NCBI GenBank assembly: GCA_036394195.1
Contig: DASWFO010000063.1
Span: 1 to 6,944, forward strand
Reading direction: 5' to 3'
DNA from: DATJPD01 sp036394195
GTDB taxonomy: Bacteria; Pseudomonadota; Alphaproteobacteria; CACIAM-22H2
DNA: 6,944 nucleotides
Shown: positions 1 through 5,828 of the stretch, piece after piece
How the letters are laid out: every line of letters begins with the position of its first letter
Position numbering within the stretch: the stretch's first letter is position 1
Made by a program: the position numbers and the translations under genes
The notes under the pieces: model-generated
Databases searched by the model: none
Seen by the model: the letters and a program-made list of their open reading frames with translations, nothing else
Told to the model about the DNA's origin: nothing

Positions 1-608
1 CCACCCGCCTCAAGCTGGCCGGCACCTCGCAGGCCGAACTCCTCGCCATGACCGAAAAGGTGGAGGAAGGAGCCGCACTCCTGGCCGATGCAGCGGTGGA
101 TTTGATCGTCTTCCACTGCACCGGGGTCTCGACCTTCGACGTTGAGATGGAAAAGCGTCTCAAGGCGCGCATCGAAAAGACCACCGGCAAGCCCGCGACG
201 GCGACGTCGGAGGCTTTGGTCAACGGTTTCAAGGCGCTGGGCGTGCGTCGGGTGGTTCTCGTGTCGCCGTACCCGAAGGACATCAACGAGCGCGAGGTGG
301 CCTTCTTTCGCGCGCACGATATCACCATCGTGCGGGAGCACGGCCTGAGCCTCACCAGCGGCCAGGCCTTCGCGGCGGTCGAGCCCGGCGACTGGTACCG
401 TCACGTCATGGCGAACCGGGACGATAAGGCGGAGGCCTATTTCTTAAGCTGCACGACCATTCGCGCGGTCCCGGTCATCGCGACACTCGAGCGCGACCTC
501 GGCAAGCCGGTCGTGACCAGCAATCAGGCGATGGTCTGGCAGGCGCTGCGCAAAGGCGGGGTCCGCGACCGGATCGAAGGCTTCGGGCGCCTTTTGGCGG
601 AACACTGA
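1..608 (+). CDS. Maleate isomerase / arylmalonate decarboxylase-like protein (Asp/Glu racemase superfamily), 5'-partial
   Basis: The reading frame is open from the left edge (first full codon at base 3) to TGA at 606-608, so the start lies upstream. The ATG at 48 is internal: the residues before it (TRLKLAGTSQAELLA) read as normal family sequence. About 201 residues are visible; relatives are roughly 240-250, so only the N-terminal part is missing. Two cysteines sit where the superfamily places its catalytic pair: FHCTG (Cys codon 117-119) and LSCTTIRA (Cys codon 450-452). The second, followed by a late TSNQAMVWQALR segment, is typical of the maleate cis-trans isomerase/AMDase group. With both cysteines present, an isomerase or racemase is favoured over a decarboxylase, since bacterial AMDase keeps only the second; that is inference. 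It is a soluble cytoplasmic enzyme acting on a small dicarboxylic acid, substrate unknown. It converges on the binding-protein gene across an 80-base gap. Confidence 0.85.
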   Translation, partial: TRLKLAGTSQAELLAMTEKVEEGAALLADAAVDLIVFHCTGVSTFDVEMEKRLKARIEKTTGKPATATSEALVNGFKALGVRRVVLVSPYPKDINEREVAFFRAHDITIVREHGLSLTSGQAFAAVEPGDWYRHVMANRDDKAEAYFLSCTTIRAVPVIATLERDLGKPVVTSNQAMVWQALRKGGVRDRIEGFGRLLAEH

Positions 609-688
609 CGGCGAAGTTGGCGGCTGCGCGCCGGAACCACGGCAGCGGGCTCGCCTCAACGAGGGAGATCACGCCCCCTCGACCCGCC
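609..688. other. Convergent intergenic gap with weak hairpin
   Basis: This gap separates the end of the isomerase-like gene (+) from the end of the binding-protein gene (-). The only structure seen is a 6-base inverted repeat, CGAGGG (660-665) with CCCTCG (676-681), around a 10-base loop. No T-run follows on either strand, so it is at best a weak bidirectional transcription end. No coding signal is seen. Confidence 0.3.
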
Positions 689-1660
689 CTACTCCAGGTG
701 AATATCCGCCTTCTCGATCACGTCCTTCCACACCAGGAACTCGCGGCGGAACAGGGCGCGCGCCTCCTCGGGCGTGTTGTTGATCGGGATCAGGCCCATC
801 TCGGCAAAGCGCGCCTGCATCTCCGGCGTCTCCGAGACCGCCTTGATCTCGCGCTGCAGGAAATACACGATCGGCATCGGTGTTCCCGCGGGCGCGTAGA
901 CGATCCCGTACAGGCCGAGCTCGGCGTCGGGCCATCCCTGCTCGGCGAAGGTCGGCACGTCCGGCAGGCCGGGGGTCCGCGCCTTGCCGGTGGCGGCGAT
1001 CAGCTTGATGGTCCCCTGCTCGAGGAACGGCTTCGGCCCATTCGCACTGGTCCAGCACAGATCGAGAGTCCCCTGCACCACGTCGTTCAGCTCGGCGAGC
1101 TCGCCGCGATAGGGAACATGAATGAGATTGGCCCCGGTCTTCAGCTTCATCAGCTCGCCGAACAGGTGTCCGCTGGAGCCCTTGCCCCAGGAGCCGAAGG
1201 TGAGCCCCTGCGGGCGCGCCTTCGCCACCGCGATCAGCGACGCAACATCGTTCACGGCGGAATCCTTGCGCGCGGCGAGAATGATGCTGGCGGTGTCGGT
1301 GACCGTGACCGGCTCGAGCTGGCGGATCGGATCGTAGGGCAGGTTCGGGTAGAGCAGCGGGTTTTGGATCTCGGTGCCGCTCGTGGTCATCATGATCGTA
1401 TAGCCGTCGGGCGGCGACTGGATCAGCGCCTGGGTCCCGACGATGGTGTTGGCACCGGGCTTGTTGTCGACGATGAAATTCCGGCCCAGCCTCGCGGACA
1501 GCCGATCGGCGATCAGCCGGCCCTTGACGTCGATGATGCCGCCCGGCGCGAAGGGCATGATGATCTTCACCGGCCGGGCGGGGTATAGCTCTTCCGCACG
1601 GACCGCGCCGGACGCCGACGCGGTGGCCGCCATCAAGACCGCCAGCACCCAATGACGCAT
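689..1660 (-). CDS. Tripartite tricarboxylate transporter substrate-binding protein (TctC/Bug family)
   Basis: 323 residues, the usual length for this family of periplasmic binding proteins that deliver carboxylates or similar small acids to a TctAB membrane transporter. Residues 1-22 form a Sec signal peptide: MRHW, a hydrophobic Ala-rich stretch, then VRA before EELYPARP. Family signatures follow: YPARPVKIIMPFAPGG (26-41), GGxxDxxxR (40-48), a DNKPGA segment (65-70), PPDGYT (83-88), PYRGxxxxxxDVVQG, and LPDVPTFAEQGWP near the last third. The ATG at 1660-1658 is chosen because AAGGA (1672-1668) lies 7 bases upstream and the signal peptide begins there; a longer frame up to 1948 overlaps the Rieske gene and is not used. 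It starts 17 bases after the Rieske stop, so the two are very likely co-transcribed, and it probably captures the Rieske substrate or a related acid. No tctA or tctB is in the window; orphan Bug proteins are common. The ligand is unknown. Confidence 0.92.
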   Translation of the reverse strand: MRHWVLAVLMAATASASGAVRAEELYPARPVKIIMPFAPGGIIDVKGRLIADRLSARLGRNFIVDNKPGANTIVGTQALIQSPPDGYTIMMTTSGTEIQNPLLYPNLPYDPIRQLEPVTVTDTASIILAARKDSAVNDVASLIAVAKARPQGLTFGSWGKGSSGHLFGELMKLKTGANLIHVPYRGELAELNDVVQGTLDLCWTSANGPKPFLEQGTIKLIAATGKARTPGLPDVPTFAEQGWPDAELGLYGIVYAPAGTPMPIVYFLQREIKAVSETPEMQARFAEMGLIPINNTPEEARALFRREFLVWKDVIEKADIHLE

Positions 1661-1677
1661 ACGCTGTTCCTTCGGGT

Positions 1678-2868
1678 TCAGTCCGAGGCCGCCGCGCGCG
1701 GCGCCTCGATCAGGAAATTCCCCGCCGCGAGCGTCACCAGGTCGTTCGCCGCATCGAAGCCGACGCCGATCGGGTCGCGACCCTCTTTGACCGCCGCGAT
1801 CTGGCGCGCCAGCACCCGGCGCAGCATGGCAATGCCCTTGTCGCTGGAGGCCAGGTGCTCCTCCGAATGGAAGCTGATCCGGCCCTGCCCGACCTGCGCC
1901 TCGTAATCGCCGGGCAATTGCTGATGCTCGTCTTCGGTGAGATCCCACCAGTATTTGCCATTGTACGTGGAGCGGCCCTTGCCCAGCGTGCCGTTCTCCC
2001 GCGTGCGGCCCGCGACATAGATGCGGAAATTGCCGTCATCGATCGGCAGCACCCATCCGATCTGCTCGCAGGCGCCGTACGCCTCGACGCGCGGGCTCGG
2101 CACGACGCGGAGCGTCGGGAACACGGCCTCGGTGATCCGGTGATGGAGGCGGCCATCCGGCAGGGGGCGGTCCTGCACGGTCAAGGTGCCGCGCGGCGTG
2201 GTCTGGAAGTCGACCTTCGGCATGATGCCCATCTGCGGCACGAACTGCACGCCGCTGAACGAGCCGTGCAGGATCGGCACGTGGAGCGGGTCCATGATGT
2301 TCTCGAAATGCTGCAGCCAGTTGCAGGGGACCAGGGCCGGACCGCCGCTGCCGATGCTGGTGTCGTCGGCGTCGATGAGTTCGCCGGGGGCGAGATCCTC
2401 CAGAATGTCGTAGCGGGGCAGGACCGGCTTGCGGTCGGGCGGGCCGAGATAGGCGAAGATCAAGCCGTAGCGCTCCTGAACCGGATACCAGGGCTGACGG
2501 ACCTGGTCGCGGTGCCGCCCGCCGTCGGGCTCGCAGGGCTGGTCCAGGCAGCGCCCTTCGGCGTCGAACAGCCAGCCGTGATAGCAGCAGCGGATGCCGC
2601 GCTCCTCGACCCGGCCGTAATAGAGCGTGGTGCCGCGATGGCAGCAGCGCGGGTAAAGCAGGGCCGAACGGCCCTGGCCGTCGCGGAACAGGATCAGGTC
2701 TTCGCCGAGCACGCGCACCGGCTTCGGGCGTGCGGTGGCGTCGGCGGCGAGACCGATCGGATGCCAGTAGCGGCGCAGGAACTCGCCGCAGGGCGTGAAG
2801 CGGCCGACTTCGGTCAGCTCGGTGCGATAGGCCGGGGCGGGCTGGCCGTAGGCGGTTCCGGTGTCCAC
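1678..2868 (-). CDS. Rieske non-heme iron aromatic ring-hydroxylating oxygenase, alpha subunit (phthalate 4,5-dioxygenase type)
   Basis: 396 residues. The Rieske [2Fe-2S] centre is complete: C75-x-H77 and C94-x-x-H97 (RCCHRG and RCCYHGW). The catalytic domain carries the mononuclear iron motif in NWLQHFENIMDPLHVPILH: bridging D193, ligands H196 and H201. The third carboxylate ligand is probably D321 (PGDYEAQ), by position only. HSEEHLASSD near 334-343 matches the phthalate dioxygenase/vanillate demethylase-like class, in which the oxygenase has no beta subunit. The enzyme uses electrons from a reductase to add O2 to, or demethylate, an aromatic acid. No reductase or ferredoxin gene is in the window, so the partner must be elsewhere. 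The start is GTG (2868-2866), supported by a strong Shine-Dalgarno sequence. It is first gene of a two-gene unit with the binding protein. Family is certain, substrate unknown. Confidence 0.93.
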   Translation of the reverse strand: MDTGTAYGQPAPAYRTELTEVGRFTPCGEFLRRYWHPIGLAADATARPKPVRVLGEDLILFRDGQGRSALLYPRCCHRGTTLYYGRVEERGIRCCYHGWLFDAEGRCLDQPCEPDGGRHRDQVRQPWYPVQERYGLIFAYLGPPDRKPVLPRYDILEDLAPGELIDADDTSIGSGGPALVPCNWLQHFENIMDPLHVPILHGSFSGVQFVPQMGIMPKVDFQTTPRGTLTVQDRPLPDGRLHHRITEAVFPTLRVVPSPRVEAYGACEQIGWVLPIDDGNFRIYVAGRTRENGTLGKGRSTYNGKYWWDLTEDEHQQLPGDYEAQVGQGRISFHSEEHLASSDKGIAMLRRVLARQIAAVKEGRDPIGVGFDAANDLVTLAAGNFLIEAPRAAASD

Positions 2869-2873
2869 GTCGT

Positions 2874-2881
2874 CTCCTCCC
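2874..2881 (-). promoter_or_regulatory. Shine-Dalgarno site fixing the GTG start of the Rieske gene
   Basis: On the minus strand GGGAGGAG lies 5 bases before the GTG at 2868-2866, with core GGAGG at 7 bases. It is the best ribosome site nearby and decides the non-ATG start. Confidence 0.75.
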
Positions 2882-2892
2882 GCGGCAATCCT

Positions 2893-2902
2893 AGACGCGT
2901 CT
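2893..2902. promoter_or_regulatory. Perfect palindrome AGACGCGTCT upstream of the Rieske operon
   Basis: This 10-base perfect palindrome lies 24 bases upstream of the Rieske GTG start, just outside the Shine-Dalgarno site. That position suits a repressor operator or a small leader hairpin. No convincing -35/-10 pair was found beside it, and no regulator gene adjoins the Rieske operon, so the operator role is only a possibility. Confidence 0.3.
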
Positions 2903-3063
2903 GCGCGCGGAGGCTATCCGGCGAGGTCGCAATCGCGGGCGTGTCCAGACCTCCGTGCAAACAGCCGGCGCACTTTGGAGAGCGCGCATGACGCGGCGAT
3001 TTCGCACCGGGCCTTCGGTTACGTTTGAAGCACAAGAAGAGAGAAAAGATGCACCGTGCGAGA

Positions 3064-3094
3064 GCGGGCCGAGAGGCCAAGCGACTCGGCCCGC
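3064..3094. repeat. Strong GC-rich stem-loop (10-base perfect arms)
   Basis: GCGGGCCGAG (3064-3073) is perfectly complementary to CTCGGCCCGC (3085-3094) around an 11-base loop. No T-run follows on either strand, so it is not a standard intrinsic terminator. It lies about 195 bases upstream of the Rieske start, and could be part of a long leader on the minus strand or of a plus-strand non-coding RNA. Confidence 0.45.
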
Positions 3095-3194
3095 GGCGGC
3101 GCAAAAGACCGATCTCACAAACGCGTGAGCAGCGGCCGCGATTTTGCGCTGCACAACACAGAACCGGATTTCCGCAAATTTGAGCGACACGGCC

Positions 3195-3231
3195 CCACCG
3201 GCCCGGCAGCGCGCATCGGGCCGGCGGTTTT
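3195..3231 (+). terminator. Intrinsic-terminator-like hairpin with T4 tail, no upstream gene on this strand
   Basis: CCGGCCCG (3198-3205) pairs with CGGGCCGG (3217-3224). Two more C-G pairs sit outside a single A-C mismatch, and CGGTTTTA follows directly. The loop is 11 bases (3206-3216). The T-run is short but correctly placed for plus-strand transcription; the minus strand has no T-run after the stem. Since the nearest upstream genes are on the minus strand, it would end either antisense/leader transcription or a small plus-strand RNA, and would insulate the response-regulator promoter downstream. Confidence 0.45.
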
Positions 3232-3260
3232 ACCAATCTACATCTGACAAACGCAGGTCG

Positions 3261-3279
3261 ATTTGAGTACTCGTCAAAT
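3261..3279. promoter_or_regulatory. Inverted repeat ATTTGA-N7-TCAAAT, possible operator
   Basis: ATTTGA (3261-3266) and TCAAAT (3274-3279) are perfect 6-base arms around 7 bases. An 8-base palindrome, GAGTACTC (3265-3272), overlaps the left arm. The site lies in the AT-rich half of the divergent region, about 145 bases before the response-regulator start. It could bind a dimeric regulator; nothing in the window identifies which. Confidence 0.25.
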
Positions 3280-3345
3280 TTTCGGCGGTTTCGGTTAATA
3301 AAGTTTTTGATAGTTAACGGCCATAAACCATCAACGTTTTAGGAT

Positions 3346-3373
3346 TTGACCACGAATACCGGGGGAATACGAT
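3346..3373 (+). promoter_or_regulatory. Possible sigma-70-type promoter of the response regulator-extensin pair
   Basis: TTGACC (3346-3351, 5 of 6 to the -35 consensus), a 16-base spacer, then TACGAT (3368-3373, 4 of 6 to the -10). Transcription would begin near 3380, giving a leader of about 44 bases before the ATG at 3424. The local AT-richness supports a promoter here, but the match is only moderate. Confidence 0.35.
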
Positions 3374-3382
3374 TTATCCACA
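3374..3382 (+). promoter_or_regulatory. Perfect DnaA-box 9-mer TTATCCACA
   Basis: The 9-mer equals the classical high-affinity DnaA box consensus (TTATNCACA). It lies directly after the proposed -10 and over the likely transcription start of the response-regulator gene, so DnaA binding there could affect that promoter. I found no second perfect box nearby and no replication genes, so an origin is not supported. Confidence 0.4.
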
Positions 3383-3423
3383 GGGTTCTGTTGAGGCCAG
3401 AAACGGTTTCACTGGAGGGCAAC

Positions 3424-3945
3424 ATGGCAGAAGCAGCGATCCATCTCGGCTCGAACGGCCGAAGCGCCGCCCCGGCGATGCCAAGTCCGGCGATGATTGG
3501 GGCGCGGCAGTCACGCGAGATCGGCGCGACGCCGAACCTGAACGTGCTGATCATCGAGCAGGAGGCGTATACCCGCACGCTCGTCCGAGAAATCGTCCGC
3601 ACGCTCGGCGCCGAGCAGATCCACGCGGTGAGCGACGCAAAGGGCGCGCTGGCGACGCTCGAGGCCAAGCCCGGCATCAACCTCATCGTCTGCGACGAGC
3701 GGTTGCCCGACATGACCGGCCTCGAGTTCCTGGCCAGGATCCGCCGTCGCGTTCCGGCCGTTATGTTCGTGCTGCTGTCCGAGCATGCCGAGCCGGCGCA
3801 TATCCAGATGGCGGTGGAAAGCGGTGTCAGCGCCATCATCGTCAAGCCGTTCTCGCGGGCGCAGCTCGAAGCCAAGCTCCGCTACCTGGCCCACCGCATG
3901 GACGGGGCACGGCCGGGCGCGGCGGCGGCGCCAAGCCAGGCATGA
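3424..3945 (+). CDS. Single-domain CheY-like response regulator with altered acidic pocket
   Basis: 173 residues from the ATG at 3424, chosen for GGAGG (3414-3418) 5 bases upstream; an in-frame TTG at 3346 has no such site and lies in the promoter region. Residues 1-38 are a low-complexity Ala/Pro/Ser-rich extension. Residues about 39-157 form one receiver domain: strand VLII (41-44), phospho-acceptor D91 in CDERLPDMTGLEF, switch S119 in VLLSEH, and K141 in IIVKPFS. The usual Asp-Asp pair after the first strand is replaced by E45-Q46-E47, so magnesium binding may be altered. No output domain follows, so it must act through protein contacts or as a phosphate sink in a phosphorelay. No histidine kinase is in the window. 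The extensin-like gene follows 9 bases after the stop, so both are probably one transcript. Confidence 0.88.
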   Translation: MAEAAIHLGSNGRSAAPAMPSPAMIGARQSREIGATPNLNVLIIEQEAYTRTLVREIVRTLGAEQIHAVSDAKGALATLEAKPGINLIVCDERLPDMTGLEFLARIRRRVPAVMFVLLSEHAEPAHIQMAVESGVSAIIVKPFSRAQLEAKLRYLAHRMDGARPGAAAAPSQA

Positions 3946-3954
3946 TGCCGTGCC

Positions 3955-4626
3955 ATGCGTCCGCCCCTGGATCGGCCGCGGCCGGCCTTCCGCCGGTACG
4001 CCCTGGCCGCGGGGCTGGGCTGCCTCGCCGCACTGAGCGGCTGCAGCCTTAGCCCCTCGTCCGGGCCGTCCGTCCCGGCGCCGTTGCCGCCGGCCTACAC
4101 GCCGCCGGTGGCCGCCGGGCAGTTCTGCCTCGACCAGCTCGCCGAACGCGGGATCGGCTTCGACATGGCGCCGATGGGCGCCAGCCTCGGCTATTGCACG
4201 ATCACCAACGGCGTTCGCGTCGGGCGCCTCCTCGCCGCCTTCGACAAGGCGGCGACCATGACCTGCCCGATGGCGCTCCGGGTCGACGATTTCGAGATCA
4301 ACGTCGTCCAAATGGCCGCCCAGCGGCTGTTCAACCGGCGGCTCGTTCTGATCCGGCAGCTGAGCTCGTACTCGTGCCGCAACATCGCCGGGACGTCCCG
4401 CCTGTCCGCCCATGCGCGCGGCCAGGCGATCGACATCGCCGGCTTCGAGCTCGAGGGCGGCATCGTGATCTCGGTGAAGGAGCACTGGAGCGGCAGCGAT
4501 GCGCGGGCGCGCTTCCTGCGGGAGGTGGCGCACGCGGCGTGCGGCATCTTCAGCGTGGTCCTGACCCCGGACAGCAACGCCGACCATCACGACCACCTGC
4601 ATCTCGACATCGGGCCGCGCCCGTAG
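3955..4626 (+). CDS. Extensin-like family lipoprotein with LAS-type (VanY/M15-like) zinc motif
   Basis: 223 residues. The N-terminus is basic (RRPAFRRY-like), then hydrophobic (YALAAGLGCLAALSGC), ending in lipobox LSGC with C30 as the probable lipidation site. A Pro/Ser-rich linker (31-55) leads to an extensin-like C-terminal domain (about 56-220) with cysteines C58, C81, C104, C141 and C196, suggesting periplasmic disulfides. Despite the family's plant-derived name, the domain resembles LAS metallopeptidases. SAHARGQAID (151-160) fits SxHxxGxAxD exactly, giving H153 and D160, and HHDHLHLD (211-218) supplies HxH with H216. These would form a zinc site, so an envelope peptidoglycan or peptide hydrolase is plausible but unproven. 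The ATG at 3955 lies 9 bases after the response-regulator stop and lacks a strong Shine-Dalgarno sequence, suggesting translational coupling. Confidence 0.88.
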   Translation: MRPPLDRPRPAFRRYALAAGLGCLAALSGCSLSPSSGPSVPAPLPPAYTPPVAAGQFCLDQLAERGIGFDMAPMGASLGYCTITNGVRVGRLLAAFDKAATMTCPMALRVDDFEINVVQMAAQRLFNRRLVLIRQLSSYSCRNIAGTSRLSAHARGQAIDIAGFELEGGIVISVKEHWSGSDARARFLREVAHAACGIFSVVLTPDSNADHHDHLHLDIGPRP

Positions 4627-4653
4627 TGCGACGCCTGATGCTGTTCGTGCCGG

Positions 4654-4689
4654 TCCCGCCGGCGGCGCGTCCCACCAATCGGGGCGGGA
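4654..4689 (+). terminator. Weak candidate terminator after the extensin-like gene
   Basis: TCCCGCC (4654-4660) and GGCGGGA (4683-4689) are 7-base arms around a 22-base loop, just after the TAG at 4624-4626. An AT-rich stretch follows, including the 10-base palindrome GATTTAAATC (4691-4700), but there is no clean T-run. The large hairpin downstream may be the real transcription end. Confidence 0.25.
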
Positions 4690-4697
4690 AGATTTAA

Positions 4698-4816
4698 ATC
4701 AACCACGGAGACACGGAGATCAACCACGGAGACACGGAGATCACGGAGAGATCACGGAGAAAGAGCGGAGACGTACTCTCCTCCTCTGCTCCGTGTTCTC
4801 CGTGCCTCCGTGGTTT
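4698..4816. repeat. CACGGAG heptamer repeat forming a long imperfect hairpin
   Basis: The left arm starts with an exact 21-base tandem duplication (4698-4718 and 4719-4739; unit begins ATCAACCACGGAG). CACGGAG occurs six times on + (starts 4704, 4712, 4725, 4733, 4742, 4753) and three times inverted as CTCCGTG (starts 4789, 4798, 4806). The 28 bases at 4721-4748 match the reverse complement of 4789-4816 at 25 positions. Inside, GGAGA (4767-4771) pairs with TCTCC (4777-4781) around CGTAC. The whole block can therefore fold into one long hairpin or cruciform. It sits between two convergent genes, where it may act as a bidirectional terminator or 3' stabiliser, or be a dispersed REP/MITE-like element. 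No transposase is nearby. Confidence 0.85.
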
Positions 4817-4833
4817 CCTGCCGTGGATGACCG

Positions 4834-4852
4834 CAACAAGTGACAACAAGTG
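4834..4852. repeat. Short tandem repeat CAACAAGTGA x2
   Basis: CAACAAGTGA (4834-4843) is followed directly by CAACAAGTG (4844-4852). It lies between the CACGGAG hairpin and the 3' end of the LysR gene. It is too short to interpret, and is noted as a second small duplication in the same gap. Confidence 0.5.
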
Positions 4853-4880
4853 CGGGCATGACGGACATGAGAGGACCGGC

Positions 4881-5822
4881 CTATCCGGCCGCGCGCAGGA
4901 TCGGGCCGAGCTCGGCCGACGCCTCGGCGGAGCGATACCAGGCGGCGATGAAAGCGATGAAGATCCGCACCTTCTTGGGAATCAGCCGGTTCTCCGGGAA
5001 CAGCACGTAGAGCGGCCGGTCGCGGATCGGAAACTCGGGCAGCACCCGGCGGAGGGTGCCCGCGGCGAGATCATGGCCGATGCAATAGGTCGGAAGCAGG
5101 GCCACCCCGAGCCCGGCCAGGGCCGCGTCGCGGAGGATCAAGACGCTGTTCGACGAGAACGCGCCGTCGACCTTGATGGAGCGCTCCGCCTTCGCCGCAC
5201 CGCCGAACCGCCAGATCCGGTCCGGCGAGAGCTTCACGTGAAGCAGGCAGTTGTGGCGCGTCAGGTCCTTGGGCCTGGCCGGCGCGCCGCGGCGCTTGAG
5301 GTAGGCCGGCGACGCACAGACGACCCACGGCAATGCGCCGATCTTGCGTGCCGCGATCGTCGAGTTCGCGATCGGCGACAGCCGGATCGCGACGTCGTAT
5401 TCGTTTTCCGCGAACTCGAAGGTGCGGACGGACGAGTCTTCGAGGATCAGCGACACGGCGATCTTCGGATATGCGAGCGCGAATTTCGCGACCGCGGCTC
5501 CCAGATGCAGGCCGCCGAAGGACTTCGGCGCGATCACCCGCAAGCTGCCCTGCGGCTCCTTCTGCAGGCGGGCGACCGAGAACTCCTCGGTCTCGAACTC
5601 GCGCAGGATGCGGGCGCAGAACTCGTAGTACTCGCCGCCGATCTCGGTGAGCGCCAGGCGCCGGGTCGTGCGGTTCAAGAGCCGCGCCCCCAGCCGCCGC
5701 TCGAGTGCCATGATGTGCTTGGTCACCATCGCCCGCGACATGCCGAGCTGGCCCGCGGCGGCGGAGAAGCTTCCCGCCTTCACCACCCGGACGAAGCTTT
5801 CCATGGTCTTCAGCCGGTCCAT
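4881..5822 (-). CDS. LysR-type transcriptional regulator
   Basis: 313 residues, standard for the family. An N-terminal winged helix-turn-helix covers about residues 1-60 (MDRLKTMESFVRVVKAGSFS, then AAAGQLGMSRAMVTKHIMALERRLG and LLNRTTRRLALTEIG). A linker helix and a periplasmic-binding-protein-like effector domain follow (about 90-290), with LRVIAPKSFG, YDVAIRLSP and the late GLGVALLPTYCIG segment. It resembles the CrgA-like branch. The ATG at 5822-5820 is preferred because GGAG (5832-5829) lies 6 bases upstream and LysR proteins usually begin here; the frame extends to a TTG at 5852 without a ribosome site. It is divergent from the amidohydrolase across 130 bases, the classic layout for a LysR protein that controls its neighbour and itself. 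The inducer is unknown, probably a substrate or intermediate of the amidohydrolase pathway. Confidence 0.93.
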   Translation of the reverse strand: MDRLKTMESFVRVVKAGSFSAAAGQLGMSRAMVTKHIMALERRLGARLLNRTTRRLALTEIGGEYYEFCARILREFETEEFSVARLQKEPQGSLRVIAPKSFGGLHLGAAVAKFALAYPKIAVSLILEDSSVRTFEFAENEYDVAIRLSPIANSTIAARKIGALPWVVCASPAYLKRRGAPARPKDLTRHNCLLHVKLSPDRIWRFGGAAKAERSIKVDGAFSSNSVLILRDAALAGLGVALLPTYCIGHDLAAGTLRRVLPEFPIRDRPLYVLFPENRLIPKKVRIFIAFIAAWYRSAEASAELGPILRAAG

Positions 5823-5828
5823 GGGCGT

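Larger units (their letters stand above)
3056..3231 (+). ncRNA. Candidate structured small RNA (speculative)
   Basis: Several inverted repeats follow one another on one strand in non-coding DNA and end in the terminator-like hairpin at 3195-3231: the 10-base stem at 3064-3094, CTCAC/GTGAG at 3114-3118 and 3125-3129, and TTTGCG/CGCAAA at 3143-3148 and 3173-3178. This is what a small RNA of about 170 bases would look like. Against it, I found no clear promoter just upstream and I recognise no known RNA family. The left boundary is nominal. Confidence 0.2.

Noticed and set aside
617..1588. Open frame of 323 codons on + opposite the binding-protein gene
   Set aside because: It is a mirror frame of GC-rich coding DNA: Arg/His/Leu/Asp-rich, no recognisable domain, while the minus strand encodes a clear TctC-family protein with signal peptide and ribosome site.
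1855..2991. Open frame of 378 codons on + opposite the Rieske gene
   Set aside because: Shadow of the Rieske oxygenase, whose cluster and iron motifs are unmistakable; the shadow has no family features.
2891..3190. 99-codon frame on - upstream of the Rieske gene, apparently starting near 3190
   Set aside because: No recognisable domain, low-complexity Arg/Ala content, and it overlaps the inverted repeats; it is likely chance openness in GC-rich DNA.
3056..3247. 63-codon frame on + starting at GTG 3056
   Set aside because: No ribosome site, Arg-rich composition, and it reads through the strong stem-loops and the terminator-like hairpin, so it is not credible as a protein.
3228..3423. AT-rich region with DnaA box as a replication origin
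   Set aside because: Only one perfect box was found, with no cluster, no origin-type repeats and no replication or partition genes nearby.
3511..4602. Open frame of 363 codons on - spanning the receiver and extensin-like genes
   Set aside because: It crosses two well-supported genes on the other strand and has the biased composition of an antisense frame.
4698..4760. Direct repeats resembling a CRISPR array
   Set aside because: The units are too short, spacers are irregular and nearly absent, inverted copies follow, and no cas genes are present; it is a palindromic repeat instead.
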